From an uncultured Sphingorhabdus sp. (GTDB lineage Bacteria > Pseudomonadota > Alphaproteobacteria > Sphingomonadales > Sphingomonadaceae), in NCBI GenBank assembly GCA_937873665.1, contig CALMYW010000105.1, positions 1-64,000 of the forward strand: a DNA stretch of 64,000 bases, written 5' to 3'. Under the pieces are notes generated by a model, which was given only the letters and a program-made list of their open reading frames with translations, was not told the DNA's origin and searched no databases. Made by a program: the position numbers and the translations under genes. Positions 15,087-24,219 of this stretch are shown here, piece after piece; position 1 is the stretch's first letter; each line of letters begins with the position of its first letter.

Positions 15087-17033
15087 ATGCGTTTAATTCC
15101 GCTTTTGCTGCTGGGTGTGTCGACACCCGCGATTGCCGCCGATCCTGCATTGGAACCTAAGCCTGCGAGTGAGGCTACGATTGCCGCGCAAAAGGCAGAG
15201 GAAGCGAACCTGCCGGTAGAGGACGGACGCGATCTGCAATTTGCGCAGCAGGGGTTCGTGGCTACCCGCACCGACCCGATCATCCGCGCCAAGGATGGCC
15301 GCCCGGTCTGGAACCTTGACGCCTATAAGTGGATGGAGGGCGAAGCCCCCGCCACCGTCAACCCCAGCCTTTGGCGGCACATGACCGTTCTGCGCCATCA
15401 CGGACTGTTCAAAGTCACCGACAATATCTGGCAGGTGCGCGGGTTCGATGTGTCGAACATGACCGTCATCAAGGGCCAGACCGGCTGGATCCTGATTGAC
15501 CCGCTGACCACACGCGAAACCGCTGCGGCTGCGCTCGAACTGGTGAACAAGGAACTCGGCCCGCGCCCGGTTACCGGCGTGATCTACAGCCACAGCCATG
15601 GCGACCATTTCGGTGGCGCGCGCGGCGTGACCAGTGAGGCCGATATCAAGGCTGGTAAGGTCGCCATCATCGCGCCTGAACATTTCATTGAAGAAACCGC
15701 GTCCGAAAATGTGATGGCCGGCGGTGCAATGGGGCGGCGCGCCAATTACCAGTTTGGCACCGGTCTTACGCCCGGCGCTCAAGGCCAAATGGGAAGCGGC
15801 ATCGGCAAGGGAGTAGCTGGTGGAGAGATCACCTTACTGACGCCGACAGACACTATCCAGAAGACGGGAGACAAGCGTGTTGTCGACGGGGTTGAACTGG
15901 AATTCCAGATGGTCCCGGAATCCGAAGCACCTGCGGAAATGAATGTCTATGTGCCCGCCGCACGCACTTTCCTCGCCGCAGAAATCGCCACATGCACACT
16001 GCACAATGTACTAACACCGCGCGGGGCAAAAGTGCGCGATACACTGGCCTGGTCGCAATATCTGGGCGAAGCAGTAAATCTCTACGCGGGACGCAGTGAT
16101 AATATCATGTCGAGCCATTGTTGGCCACGTTTCGGGCAGAAGGAAGTCGAAGGCTGGCTATCCGGGCATCGCGACAATTATCGCTACCTCCACGACCAGA
16201 CGGTACGATTGATGAACCAGGGTTTGACCCAAACCGAAATCGCAGAGCGGTTGAAAGCCCCGCCTGCCCTCGCCAATCAATGGTTCAACCGTGGCTATTA
16301 TGGCACCTACAGCCATAATTCGAAGGCCATCTACCAGCGCTATCTGGGTTGGTATGATGCGATTCCGGCCAACCTCAACCCGCACCCACCCGAGGAACGC
16401 GGTAAGCGTCTTGTGGCTGCTATGGGTGGCTCCAAGAAAGTGGTGGCAGAAGCCAAGCGCGCAATGAACGCCGGCGACTATCGCTGGTCCTCCGACCTGC
16501 TCCATCAACTCGTCTTCGCAGACCCCAAAAACGCGGAAGCGCGTGCCTTGCTGGCCGACAGCTATGAACAGCAGGGCTATCAGGCGGAATCGGCGATCTG
16601 GCGCAACCAGTACCTGACAGCAGCCAGTGATCTGCGGAAGGGCATGACGCCCAGTATTGCGACACAAAGCGTGGACATGATTTCCGCAATTGCGACGCCG
16701 TTACTGCTCGATTCCGTCGCGACACGGCTCAATCCGGACATCATCAAGGATCGGAAGCTGGCGATCAACTTTGTTATCCCCGACCGGCAGGAAAAGGCGA
16801 AGATCAGCGTCGGCAATTCGGTGATGTTTAGCGAGATGGGGGCGGCACATACAGCGCCCGACGCAACGGTCACTGGCCCGCGTCAGCTGTATCTCGCCAT
16901 GCTGTTCCTGAAAATGCCGTTGGCCCAGTTAGAAGCGGCGGGATTAAAGATTGAAGGCGATAAAGCCGCTGTCGAAGCCCTACAGGCAGCGCTCGATCCG
17001 ATGCCCACTGCCTTCAACATAGCCGAGCCGTAA
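15087..17033 (+). CDS. Alkyl sulfatase, metallo-beta-lactamase fold (SdsA/BDS1 type)
   Basis: A 648-residue protein from ATG 15087, with GAGGGAGA upstream and a signal peptide (MRLIPLLLLGVSTPAIAA). The zinc site is visible as YSHSHGDHFGG near 168-178, with the second ligand cluster AEIATCTLHN further on. The middle contains the dimerisation/alkyl-sulfatase segment (HDQTVRLMNQGLTQTEIAERLKAP, NQWFNRGYYGTYSHN) and the C-terminus a SCP2-like lipid-binding domain. The enzymes hydrolyse primary or secondary alkyl sulfates such as SDS to alcohol and sulfate. The signal peptide places it in the periplasm. It starts in a non-operon setting, convergent with mltG. Confidence 0.92.
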   Translation: MRLIPLLLLGVSTPAIAADPALEPKPASEATIAAQKAEEANLPVEDGRDLQFAQQGFVATRTDPIIRAKDGRPVWNLDAYKWMEGEAPATVNPSLWRHMTVLRHHGLFKVTDNIWQVRGFDVSNMTVIKGQTGWILIDPLTTRETAAAALELVNKELGPRPVTGVIYSHSHGDHFGGARGVTSEADIKAGKVAIIAPEHFIEETASENVMAGGAMGRRANYQFGTGLTPGAQGQMGSGIGKGVAGGEITLLTPTDTIQKTGDKRVVDGVELEFQMVPESEAPAEMNVYVPAARTFLAAEIATCTLHNVLTPRGAKVRDTLAWSQYLGEAVNLYAGRSDNIMSSHCWPRFGQKEVEGWLSGHRDNYRYLHDQTVRLMNQGLTQTEIAERLKAPPALANQWFNRGYYGTYSHNSKAIYQRYLGWYDAIPANLNPHPPEERGKRLVAAMGGSKKVVAEAKRAMNAGDYRWSSDLLHQLVFADPKNAEARALLADSYEQQGYQAESAIWRNQYLTAASDLRKGMTPSIATQSVDMISAIATPLLLDSVATRLNPDIIKDRKLAINFVIPDRQEKAKISVGNSVMFSEMGAAHTAPDATVTGPRQLYLAMLFLKMPLAQLEAAGLKIEGDKAAVEALQAALDPMPTAFNIAEP

Positions 17034-17039
17034 GCGGGG

Positions 17040-18011
17040 TTACATTTCCCCCCGCTCGCGGCGGATTGCGTACCATTTTTCGACATTGGCATTATGCTCT
17101 TCGAGCGTTTTGGCAAAGATATGGCCGCCCGTGCCATCGGCGACGAAGAACAGATAGTCGGTCTTTTCCGGATTGAGCACCGCCTCGATCGCCGCTCGCG
17201 ACGGATTGGCTATCGGGCCTTTGGGAAGGCCGACCATCGAATAGGTGTTGTAATCATTGACCGATGCGATTTCGGACTGGCGGATGCGCCGGCCCAGCGG
17301 CTTGCCCTTGGTGATCGGATAAATGATCGTAGGGTCAGCCTGCAGCATCATGCCGACTTTCAGCCGGTTCGAGTAAACACCAGCCACGATCCTGAGTTCG
17401 GATTTCTTGGATGTTTCCTTCTCGACGATCGACGCCAGCGTGACAGCCTCCTGCGGCGTTTTCACGACCGCATCGGAGCTTCGCTTGGGCCAAAGTTCGT
17501 CGATGGTCTTTTTCATGGCTGCCTGCATGCGCGCGACAACGGCAGCGCGTGCTTCTCCTTTTTCAAAGGCATAGCTGTCCGGCAGGACCGAACCTTCGGG
17601 CGGAACCGGGATCTGGCCGGTTAACCGGTCATTAGCCATCAGCCTTTCATAGACCATGATCGACGGCATGCCCTCAGGCACGGTGACCATGCGTTGCACG
17701 GTTTTTCCGCCGGTCAGGATCGACAGGATTTCGGAGTTGGAGGCCCGGGCGGGGATCAGGAACTCCCCGGTTTTGATGGTGCTGGAGGCTCCAAAAATCC
17801 GGGCCCGGTTAACAAAGGCATCGGCAGACTTGATCGCGCCCATATCCTCCAACTGCTCTGCAGCCGAGCGGATGCTGGCACCCGACTTGATGACAATCGC
17901 GGTCTCCTTCGCCAGCGGCCCGGCCGCATTCCATCCGTAGATGAAATTTCCTGCGATGATCAGGAACAGCAGGCCGCCCGCAACGAGCAGCCCTTTGAAC
18001 AGCCGGTTCAT
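17040..18011 (-). CDS. mltG: Endolytic murein transglycosylase MltG
   Basis: A 323-residue YceG-like protein with an N-terminal signal-anchor (LFKGLLVAGGLLFLIIAGNFIYGW). The LysM-like part is followed by the catalytic domain, with ASIVEKETSKKSEL (catalytic Glu in VEKE), VYSNRLKVGMMLQADPTIIYP and the YNTYSMVGLPKGPIANPSRAAIEAVLNP block. MltG cleaves nascent glycan strands and sets their length at the inner membrane. It is the last gene of the fabD-to-fabF operon, four bases after fabF, the usual place in Alphaproteobacteria. Confidence 0.95.
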   Translation of the reverse strand: MNRLFKGLLVAGGLLFLIIAGNFIYGWNAAGPLAKETAIVIKSGASIRSAAEQLEDMGAIKSADAFVNRARIFGASSTIKTGEFLIPARASNSEILSILTGGKTVQRMVTVPEGMPSIMVYERLMANDRLTGQIPVPPEGSVLPDSYAFEKGEARAAVVARMQAAMKKTIDELWPKRSSDAVVKTPQEAVTLASIVEKETSKKSELRIVAGVYSNRLKVGMMLQADPTIIYPITKGKPLGRRIRQSEIASVNDYNTYSMVGLPKGPIANPSRAAIEAVLNPEKTDYLFFVADGTGGHIFAKTLEEHNANVEKWYAIRRERGEM

Positions 18012-18015
18012 TCGA

Positions 18016-19278
18016 TCAGATGGCCTTTACGATAAGGCTGGCATTGGTGCCGCCGAAACCGAAACTGTTGTTGAGCGCCGCCTTGACCTCCCGCTTCCGG
18101 GCAACATGCGGAACAAGATCGACGCCCTCGGTGCCTTCGTCAGGATTGTCGAGGTTCAGAGTCGGCGGCACGATCTGGTCGCGGATTGCGAGGATACAGA
18201 AGATCGCCTCAACCGCGCCGGCGCCGCCTAAAAGATGGCCGATCGCCGATTTGGTGCTGCTCATCGATGCGCCGCTCAGATCATCTCCAAGCACACGCTT
18301 CACCGCGGCGAGCTCGATCGTGTCGGCCATGGTCGAAGTGCCGTGCGCGTTGACATAGTCAATGTCGCCAGCCTCAAGCCCTGCCTTGCGCAGCGCCATT
18401 CGCATGGCGAGTTCCGCACCCTTGCCTTCAGGATGCGGCGCCGTGACGTGATAGGCATCGCCCGAAAGGCCATAGCCAATCACTTCGGCATAGATTTTTG
18501 CGCCGCGCGCCTTGGCATGCTCATATTCCTCAAGCACCACCACGCCTGCACCTTCACCCATCACAAAGCCATCGCGGTCCTTGTCATAGGGGCGGCTGGC
18601 CTGTTCAGGACGATCATTGAAACTTGAATTGAGCGCGCGCGCCTGGGCAAAGCCGGCAACGCCCAGCGGGTTGATGGTGCTTTCGGCACCACCTGCCAAC
18701 ATGATATCGGCATCGCCATCCTTGATCATCCGCGCGGCATCGCCAATCGAATGCGCGCCGGTCGAGCAGGCGGTCACCACGGCATGGTTCGGGCCCATCA
18801 GGCCATATTTGATCGAAACCTGACCTGAGATCAGGTTGATCAGGCGCCCGTGTACGAAGTGCGGCGAAACGCGGCCCGGGCCTTTTTCGTGGAGCACGAT
18901 TGATTCGCTCTCAATACCCGGCAGGCCGCCAATGCCCGAACCAATCGAGCATCCGGTGCGAGTTTTCAGGTCATCATCCATATCGGTGAGACCGGCATCT
19001 TCGAGCGCCTGTCCGGCAGCGTCGATGCCATAGACGATGAACGGATCGACCTGACGCTGGATCTTGTGATCGACACGCTTGTCGGGATCGAAACCCCAGG
19101 GATGGTCCTTGGGCTTTACTTCGCAAGCGATATGGCATTTCTGGCCACCGGCTTCTGCGTCGAAGCGGGTGATTTTCCCCGCGCCCGATCTTGATGCCAA
19201 TAGGTTCGCCCAAGTCGTTTCAACATCGCCACCAAGCGGCGTAACCAGACCCAGACCCGTAACTACAACCCGACGCAT
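18016..19278 (-). CDS. fabF: 3-oxoacyl-ACP synthase II
   Basis: A 420-residue KAS II. ATG 19278 (MRRVVVTGLGLVTPLGG) is chosen because GGAGAG lies 9 bases upstream; upstream in-frame starts add unlike residues. The active-site Cys is in VVTACSTGAHSIG, and the two catalytic His are in NAHGTSTMADT and AIGHLLGGAGAVEA; GFGGTNASLIVK closes the protein. It condenses malonyl-ACP with acyl-ACP in chain elongation. It lies after acpP, separated by a terminator-like hairpin, and before mltG. Confidence 0.97.
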   Translation of the reverse strand: MRRVVVTGLGLVTPLGGDVETTWANLLASRSGAGKITRFDAEAGGQKCHIACEVKPKDHPWGFDPDKRVDHKIQRQVDPFIVYGIDAAGQALEDAGLTDMDDDLKTRTGCSIGSGIGGLPGIESESIVLHEKGPGRVSPHFVHGRLINLISGQVSIKYGLMGPNHAVVTACSTGAHSIGDAARMIKDGDADIMLAGGAESTINPLGVAGFAQARALNSSFNDRPEQASRPYDKDRDGFVMGEGAGVVVLEEYEHAKARGAKIYAEVIGYGLSGDAYHVTAPHPEGKGAELAMRMALRKAGLEAGDIDYVNAHGTSTMADTIELAAVKRVLGDDLSGASMSSTKSAIGHLLGGAGAVEAIFCILAIRDQIVPPTLNLDNPDEGTEGVDLVPHVARKREVKAALNNSFGFGGTNASLIVKAI

Positions 19279-19330
19279 GTGACGCTCTCCATCGTGCAAT
19301 TGGTTCGCGCCCATTAAGGCGAGCGCGTAC

Positions 19331-19378
19331 AAAAAAGCAAACGGCTTTCCAGCAGGTTCACGCCTGTCCGGAAAGCCG
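19331..19378 (-). terminator. Intra-operon terminator or attenuator between acpP and fabF
   Basis: Read on the minus strand, a perfect 9-bp outer stem (CGGCTTTCC and GGAAAGCCG, 19378-19342) encloses a CAGG/CCTG inner stem and is followed by TTTGCTTTTTTG. This is a rho-independent terminator shape within the fatty-acid operon. Partial read-through would leave acpP mRNA in excess over fabF, which suits the high need for acyl carrier protein. Confidence 0.75.
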
Positions 19379-19420
19379 CCTGTAAATTTCGCTCATTCAG
19401 CTGCGCAAAGCAGCCCCAAC

Positions 19421-19654
19421 TCAGCTGTTGGCGTTGATGAAATCGATCGCGTCCTTGACGGTCGAAATCTTTTCAGCCGCATCGTCGGGGATTTCGACGT
19501 TGAATTCTTCTTCGAACGCCATCACAAGCTCGACGATGTCAAGGCTGTCTGCGCCCAGATCGTCGATGAAGCTGGCTGCTTCGGTGACCTTGTCAGCTTC
19601 AACGCCGAGATGCTCGACTACGATCTTCTTTACACGATCCGCGGTGTCGCTCAT
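19421..19654 (-). CDS. acpP: Acyl carrier protein
   Basis: A 77-residue acidic protein of the usual length. The phosphopantetheine attachment serine is in the canonical [18 protein letters not shown] motif near residue 36. It carries growing acyl chains for FabD, FabG and FabF, whose genes flank it. A 102-base gap separates it from fabG upstream, enough for its own promoter. Confidence 0.98.
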   Translation of the reverse strand: MSDTADRVKKIVVEHLGVEADKVTEAASFIDDLGADSLDIVELVMAFEEEFNVEIPDDAAEKISTVKDAIDFINANS

Positions 19655-19756
19655 TTTATGCCCCTTCTTGTTTGGGATTTGAATAACGAAATCCGCCCCT
19701 AATGCCCAGCAAGGCGGCTGGCAAGGGGGGAGTGCTTTTGTGGCCGACGAAGCGCG

Positions 19757-20494
19757 TCAGAGCATCGCCATCCCGCCATTCACGTGCAGTGTCTGGCCGG
19801 TGACATAGCCCGCATCTTTGGACGCCAGATAGGCGACGGCTGCGCCAATATCGCTACCCTCTCCCATGCGGCCCATCGGGATTCGCGCATTGAGCGCGTC
19901 TTTCTGCGCATCGGGTAAGACGTCTGTCATCGCGGTACGGATGAAGCCCGGGGCGACACAGTTGACGGTAACATTGCGGCTTGCGAGTTCTGCCGCCAAC
20001 GCCTTGGACATGCCCACAAGGCCAGCCTTGGACGCGGCATAGTTGACTTGCCCCGGATTGCCGGTCGCGCCAACGACGCTGGTGATGGTGATGATGCGGC
20101 CAAAACGCGCCTTCATCATCGGCTTGGTCGCCGCACGCATCAGGCGGAAGGCCGCTTCGAGGTTGATCTTGATAACCTCTTCCCACTCCTCATCCTTCAT
20201 GCGCATGGCAAGGTTGTCGCGGGTAACGCCGGCATTGTTGACGAGGATGTCGATCTGGCCAAGTTTTTCGAGAGCAGCCGGAACCAGCGCTTCCACGCTG
20301 TCCTTGTCGCCAAGGTTGCACGGCACGGCAACATGGTCACCGCCAAGTGAAGCACGGAAATCCTTCAGCTTTTCGACATTGCTGCCCGATACCGCGAGAC
20401 GAGCGCCCTGCCCCGCCAACGCATGGCAAATGGCACTGCCAATTCCGCCCGAAGCGCCCGTGACAAGCGCGGTCATGCCTGTAAGATCGAACAT
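19757..20494 (-). CDS. fabG: 3-oxoacyl-ACP reductase
   Basis: A 245-residue SDR from ATG 20494, with AGGAGAA 7 bases upstream; the upstream reading frame without such a site is not used. It has TGASGGIGSA near residue 12, NNAGVTRDN, Ser in TITSVVGATGNPGQ, YAASKAGL (Tyr-x-x-x-Lys) and GFIRTAMTD. GNPGQVNYAASK is typical of FabG. It reduces 3-oxoacyl-ACP with NADPH. One base separates its start from the stop of the enoyl-CoA hydratase gene upstream, so the two are translated together. Confidence 0.96.
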   Translation of the reverse strand: MFDLTGMTALVTGASGGIGSAICHALAGQGARLAVSGSNVEKLKDFRASLGGDHVAVPCNLGDKDSVEALVPAALEKLGQIDILVNNAGVTRDNLAMRMKDEEWEEVIKINLEAAFRLMRAATKPMMKARFGRIITITSVVGATGNPGQVNYAASKAGLVGMSKALAAELASRNVTVNCVAPGFIRTAMTDVLPDAQKDALNARIPMGRMGEGSDIGAAVAYLASKDAGYVTGQTLHVNGGMAML

Positions 20495-20495
20495 C

Positions 20496-21290
20496 TTATT
20501 CTCCTGTGAAAACCGGTGTGCGCTTTTCGATGAACGCGTTGATCGCCTCATCATTGTCGCGGGTGTTGTGCGCAAGGCTTTGCATCGCCGCTGACATTTC
20601 GAGGATGTTCTTGAGGTCCGCCATTTGCCCTTCACGCAGCAGACGCTTGGTCATGCGCACGGCATGTGGCGGGTTGGCGGCGATCTTGGCGGCGATTTCG
20701 CGCGCTTTTGTCAGCAAGTCGGCGTCGGGAACGACGTGACTGACAAGCCCAATTTTCAGCGCTTCCGCCGCGTCGATCATTTCGCCGGTCAGCGCCAGTT
20801 CGGTCGCGCGGCTGAAGCCGACGATGCGTGGCAGCAACCACGCCCCGCCATCGCCCGGGATGATGCCCAGCTTGACGAAGCTTTCGGCGAATTTGGCGCT
20901 CTCGGCGGCCACACGCACGTCGCACATCGTGGCTAGATCAAGCCCGGCGCCAATCGCATGGCCGTTAACCGCCGCCACCACCGGCACCTCGAGCGCCTGG
21001 AACATTAACGGCAGGCGCTGGATGCCATATTTATAGTTGCGACGCGTTTCGACCGGATTGCCCGAACGCAGGCCGCCGCTATCGGGGCGCATCTGCTTCA
21101 GGTCGCCCCCGGCAGAGAAAGCCGTACCTGCACCTGTCAGGATTACACAACGTACTGAAATATCCCGGTCAGCCTCTTCAAAGGCATTGCAAATCGCATC
21201 CACAACAGCGACGTCAGAAATCGGATTACGCTTTTCGGGCATGTTAAGGGTGATCGTCAGGATCGATCCGTCACGTTCTTGCAACAGCAT
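20496..21290 (-). CDS. Enoyl-CoA hydratase/isomerase (crotonase) inside the fab operon
   Basis: A 264-residue crotonase-fold protein: TLNMPEKRNPISDVAVVDAI, the oxyanion-hole segments GTAFSAGGDLKQM and NGHAIGAGLDLATMCDVRVAAESAKFAESFVKLGIIPGDGGAWLLPRIVG, and the C-terminal helix that covers the CoA site. The position of one catalytic Glu (near GIIPGDGGAW) holds Gly-Asp, close to family variants, so activity as a hydratase is probable but not sure. It lies between fabD (3 bases) and fabG (1 base), where the standard operon has nothing. It may link beta-oxidation intermediates to synthesis, or just share the promoter. Confidence 0.88.
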   Translation of the reverse strand: MLLQERDGSILTITLNMPEKRNPISDVAVVDAICNAFEEADRDISVRCVILTGAGTAFSAGGDLKQMRPDSGGLRSGNPVETRRNYKYGIQRLPLMFQALEVPVVAAVNGHAIGAGLDLATMCDVRVAAESAKFAESFVKLGIIPGDGGAWLLPRIVGFSRATELALTGEMIDAAEALKIGLVSHVVPDADLLTKAREIAAKIAANPPHAVRMTKRLLREGQMADLKNILEMSAAMQSLAHNTRDNDEAINAFIEKRTPVFTGE

Positions 21291-21293
21291 GGA

Positions 21294-22232
21294 TTAAAGC
21301 TCCTTCAGGGCGGCTTCGATGTCGTCCATCGAAATGATACTGGTGGTAGCAACCTCGTCACCTGCGCTGCGCTTCACCATCGGCGAGAGCACTTTGCCGC
21401 CAAATTCGAAGAAATGGCTGACGCCGGCGTCACGCATCGCAATCGCTGATTCGCGCCAGCGGACGCGGCCGGTGACCTGTTCGACGAGCAGTTTGCGGAT
21501 TTCATCGGGCTCGGAAACCGGTGCTGCCAGCACATTGGCAAAAACCGGTACATAAGGCGCATTGATCGCCGTCTGCGCCAGTGCATCGGCCATGCGGTCG
21601 GCGGCGGGCTGCATGAGCGGGCAATGGAAAGGTGCGGATACCGGCAGGAGGATGCCGCGTTTGATGCCATGATCCTTGACCAGCTCCACCGCGCGATCAA
21701 TCGCGCCCTTATGGCCGGAAATCACGACCTGCGTCGGGTCATTGTCATTGGCAACGGTGCAGGTCTCTCCGTTCGCCGCAGCAGCTGCGAGTGCCTCCGC
21801 TTTTTCAATATCGGCACCGAGCAAGGCTGCCATCGCGCCGGCGCCCACCGGGACCGCCGCCTGCATCGCCTGCCCGCGCAGCTTTAGCAGCTTGGCGGTC
21901 GTCGCCAGATCGAAAGCACCGGCAGCACAGAGCGCCGTATATTCGCCAAGGCTATGGCCTGCAACGAAACTGGCCTCATCGGAGAGCTTCACGCCGCCTT
22001 CCTTCTCCAGCACGCGCAACGTGGCGATCGCATTAGCCATGATTGCGGGCTGGGCATTTTCGGTGAGCGTCAGGTCGGCCTCCGGACCTTCGCACATCAG
22101 CTTGAACAGGCTTTGTCCTAGGGCGTCGTCAACCTCTTGGAAAACCGCGCGCGCAACCGCACTTGCCTCGGCCAGCGCCTTGCCCATGCCGACAGCCTGG
22201 CTGCCTTGCCCCGGAAAGATGAATGCCCGCAT
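21294..22232 (-). CDS. fabD: Malonyl-CoA:ACP transacylase
   Basis: A 312-residue acyltransferase from ATG 22232 (MRAFIFPGQGSQAVGMG), with GGGAG 6 bases upstream. The catalytic Ser is in VAGHSLGEYTALCAAG near residue 92, and the second catalytic residue, His, in SAPFHCPLMQPAADRM. The GQGSQ oxyanion loop is present. It loads malonate on acyl carrier protein and heads the fab operon in this window. Confidence 0.96.
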   Translation of the reverse strand: MRAFIFPGQGSQAVGMGKALAEASAVARAVFQEVDDALGQSLFKLMCEGPEADLTLTENAQPAIMANAIATLRVLEKEGGVKLSDEASFVAGHSLGEYTALCAAGAFDLATTAKLLKLRGQAMQAAVPVGAGAMAALLGADIEKAEALAAAAANGETCTVANDNDPTQVVISGHKGAIDRAVELVKDHGIKRGILLPVSAPFHCPLMQPAADRMADALAQTAINAPYVPVFANVLAAPVSEPDEIRKLLVEQVTGRVRWRESAIAMRDAGVSHFFEFGGKVLSPMVKRSAGDEVATTSIISMDDIEAALKEL

Positions 22233-22307
22233 GTTCGCTCCCTTATGCATCTTGTCGTTTCCAGCCGCCTATGGCGGGAAAGCCCGTGATGCAAGCAAGA
22301 GTGCGCG

Positions 22308-23393
22308 TCAGGGGATGATAGTTGTGAACAAATAGACCCCGAAAATGACAAGGTGGACGACGCCTTGCAGGATTGTCGTCTTGCCGGTCGCGAGGGCTTG
22401 CGCGCTGACCAGCAGCGTCAGCATCAGCAGCACCATCGACTTGCTGTCGAGCCCCAGCGCAATCGGCATCGCCATCGCAATGGAAAGCGCCGCAACGGCG
22501 GGGATGGTCAGTCCGATCGTCGCCAAGGCTGAACCGAGCGCGAGGTTAAGGCTGGTCTGCAGCCGGTTTGACAGAGTAGCGCGGACAGCAGCAACGCTTT
22601 CGGGCAAAAGCACCAGCCCGGCAATGATGACCCCGACCAGCGCGCGCGGCGCACCCCATTCCGCCACCATCTGCTCGACCGGCGCTGCCAATTGCTTTGC
22701 GAGCAGAACCACCGCAACAAGGCAGGCCAGCAATAAGGCAAAGGAGAGAGCGGCAGCGCGCGAAGTTGGGCGTTCGGCATGTTCGTCGACATTTGCCACC
22801 TTTTCCTTGGGCGGCAGGAAATAGTCGCGGTGCCGGAAGGTCTGAACACCAACGAAGGTCCCATAGAGGATCACCGACACAATCGCGACGAACGCCAGTT
22901 GCGAGGTTGAATAGACAGGCCCAGCTTCGGAAACGGTATAATTGGGCAGCACCAGACTGAAGACAGTTAACGCCGACAGCGTCGCCAGCGAAGCGCTCAC
23001 GCCGGTTTGCTGAAAACTCTGTTCACGGTGCCGCAATCCGCCGATCAGAAGACAGATTCCGATAAGTCCGTTGAGAATGATCATGACCGCTGCGAACACG
23101 GTGTCGCGGGCCAGCGTCGCAGCGCCTTCTCCCGCAGCAGACATCAATGTGATTATGAGGCCCAACTCGATAACTGTTACTGCAAGCGCCAGCACCAGCG
23201 TTCCGTAAGGCTCGCCAATCCGGTGCGCGACCAGTTCGGCATGGTGGACTGCCGCGACCACAGCGCCCGCGAGCAAAATGCCGACCAGCCCCACCGGCAG
23301 CACCGCACCGAGGCTTGCCAATACACCCAGCAATGCGAGCAGCGGAAATGTCCAAACCCAGTGCGACAGCAATTTACCAAGCGTTCCCTGCAT
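22308..23393 (-). CDS. chaA: Calcium/cation:proton antiporter (ChaA type, CaCA superfamily)
   Basis: A 361-residue protein with about eleven membrane spans. The two inverted halves carry the acidic signature motifs of the Ca2+/cation antiporter superfamily: GEPYGTLVLALAVTVIELGLI near residue 60 and LVGVIIAGLVLLPESVAAVRATLSNRLQTSLNLALGSALATIG near 250. A polar cytoplasmic loop (residues about 195-215) lies between. It exchanges Ca2+ (or Na+/K+) for protons at the inner membrane. It runs toward fabD but with a 75-base gap, so it need not be one operon. It is divergent from the cytochrome b561 gene. Confidence 0.88.
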   Translation of the reverse strand: MQGTLGKLLSHWVWTFPLLALLGVLASLGAVLPVGLVGILLAGAVVAAVHHAELVAHRIGEPYGTLVLALAVTVIELGLIITLMSAAGEGAATLARDTVFAAVMIILNGLIGICLLIGGLRHREQSFQQTGVSASLATLSALTVFSLVLPNYTVSEAGPVYSTSQLAFVAIVSVILYGTFVGVQTFRHRDYFLPPKEKVANVDEHAERPTSRAAALSFALLLACLVAVVLLAKQLAAPVEQMVAEWGAPRALVGVIIAGLVLLPESVAAVRATLSNRLQTSLNLALGSALATIGLTIPAVAALSIAMAMPIALGLDSKSMVLLMLTLLVSAQALATGKTTILQGVVHLVIFGVYLFTTIIP

Positions 23394-23565
23394 GGGGGCA
23401 ATGTAGGCACAAATGACAGAAAGGAAAGGTCGGGATGCCGACTTTCCGAGCCACGCCTTCTGATAAGCAATTGCTTAAATGCCGGTTATCAGCGGCTGTC
23501 GGATGGACGGCAGCCGCTGCTCGCTACAATTGCCCCAGTTGAAACCGCAAGCACTGGAGCATCCT

Positions 23566-24219
23566 ATGTCCGTCATCGAACCTACAAAACGGTGGGACCC
23601 CATCGTCAAACTGACCCATTGGGGGGTCGCGTCTGCCGTCATCGCCAACGCCCTTTTCACCGAAGAAGGATCGGGTTGGCATGTCTGGGTGGGTTATGCG
23701 CTGGCTGGTCTGCTCTTGCTGCGCTGGCTGTGGGGCTTTGTCGGCACCCGCAATGCCCGTTTTTCCGCCTTCCCCCCCAATCCGATGCGCGCCGTGCGCT
23801 ACATAGTCGGAGCCCGAAAGGGCCAGCAAACACAGCATAGTTCACACAATCCGCTCGGCACGCTGATGGTATATGTCTTGTGGTCATGTCTGGCCGTCAT
23901 CATCGCCAGCGGCATCGCCATGTCCGGCCCACCGCCTGCCAATCCTAATGTTCGTGAGGCTGGAGAGGCCTATGAGGCAGCTTCTTCCGAGGTGCGCGGC
24001 TATTCCGAAGAAGAAGGCGAGCAAGAGCGAGAAGAGCAGGAAGGTGGTGAATCGAGCGAAGGTGGCGAAGAGGTTCTGGAAGAAGTCCATGAAGTCGCGG
24101 TCAATCTGCTCTATGTCCTGATCGCATTGCACATATTGGGTGTCCTGTTCGAAACAATGCGGCATGGACGTGGAACCGTGGGAGCGATGATTCCCTTTAT
24201 GAACCGAAGGAAGCCATGA
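23566..24219 (+). CDS. Cytochrome b561-type membrane protein with an acidic insert
   Basis: A 217-residue protein from ATG 23566. It has the four-helix diheme plan of the bacterial b561/Ni-Fe-hydrogenase cytochrome b family: KLTHWGVASAVIANALFT (first His ligand), WHVWVGYALAGLLLLRWLWGFVG, the span near 115-135, and VHEVAVNLLYVLIALHILGVLFE, where two further His can bind heme. Between helices 3 and 4 lies a strongly acidic stretch (about residues 144-178, mostly Glu, Gly and Ser), unusual in length. It may bind divalent cations or cytochrome c; that is inference. Its stop overlaps the start of the LuxR-type gene (ATGA), so the two are translationally coupled. Confidence 0.85.
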   Translation: MSVIEPTKRWDPIVKLTHWGVASAVIANALFTEEGSGWHVWVGYALAGLLLLRWLWGFVGTRNARFSAFPPNPMRAVRYIVGARKGQQTQHSSHNPLGTLMVYVLWSCLAVIIASGIAMSGPPPANPNVREAGEAYEAASSEVRGYSEEEGEQEREEQEGGESSEGGEEVLEEVHEVAVNLLYVLIALHILGVLFETMRHGRGTVGAMIPFMNRRKP

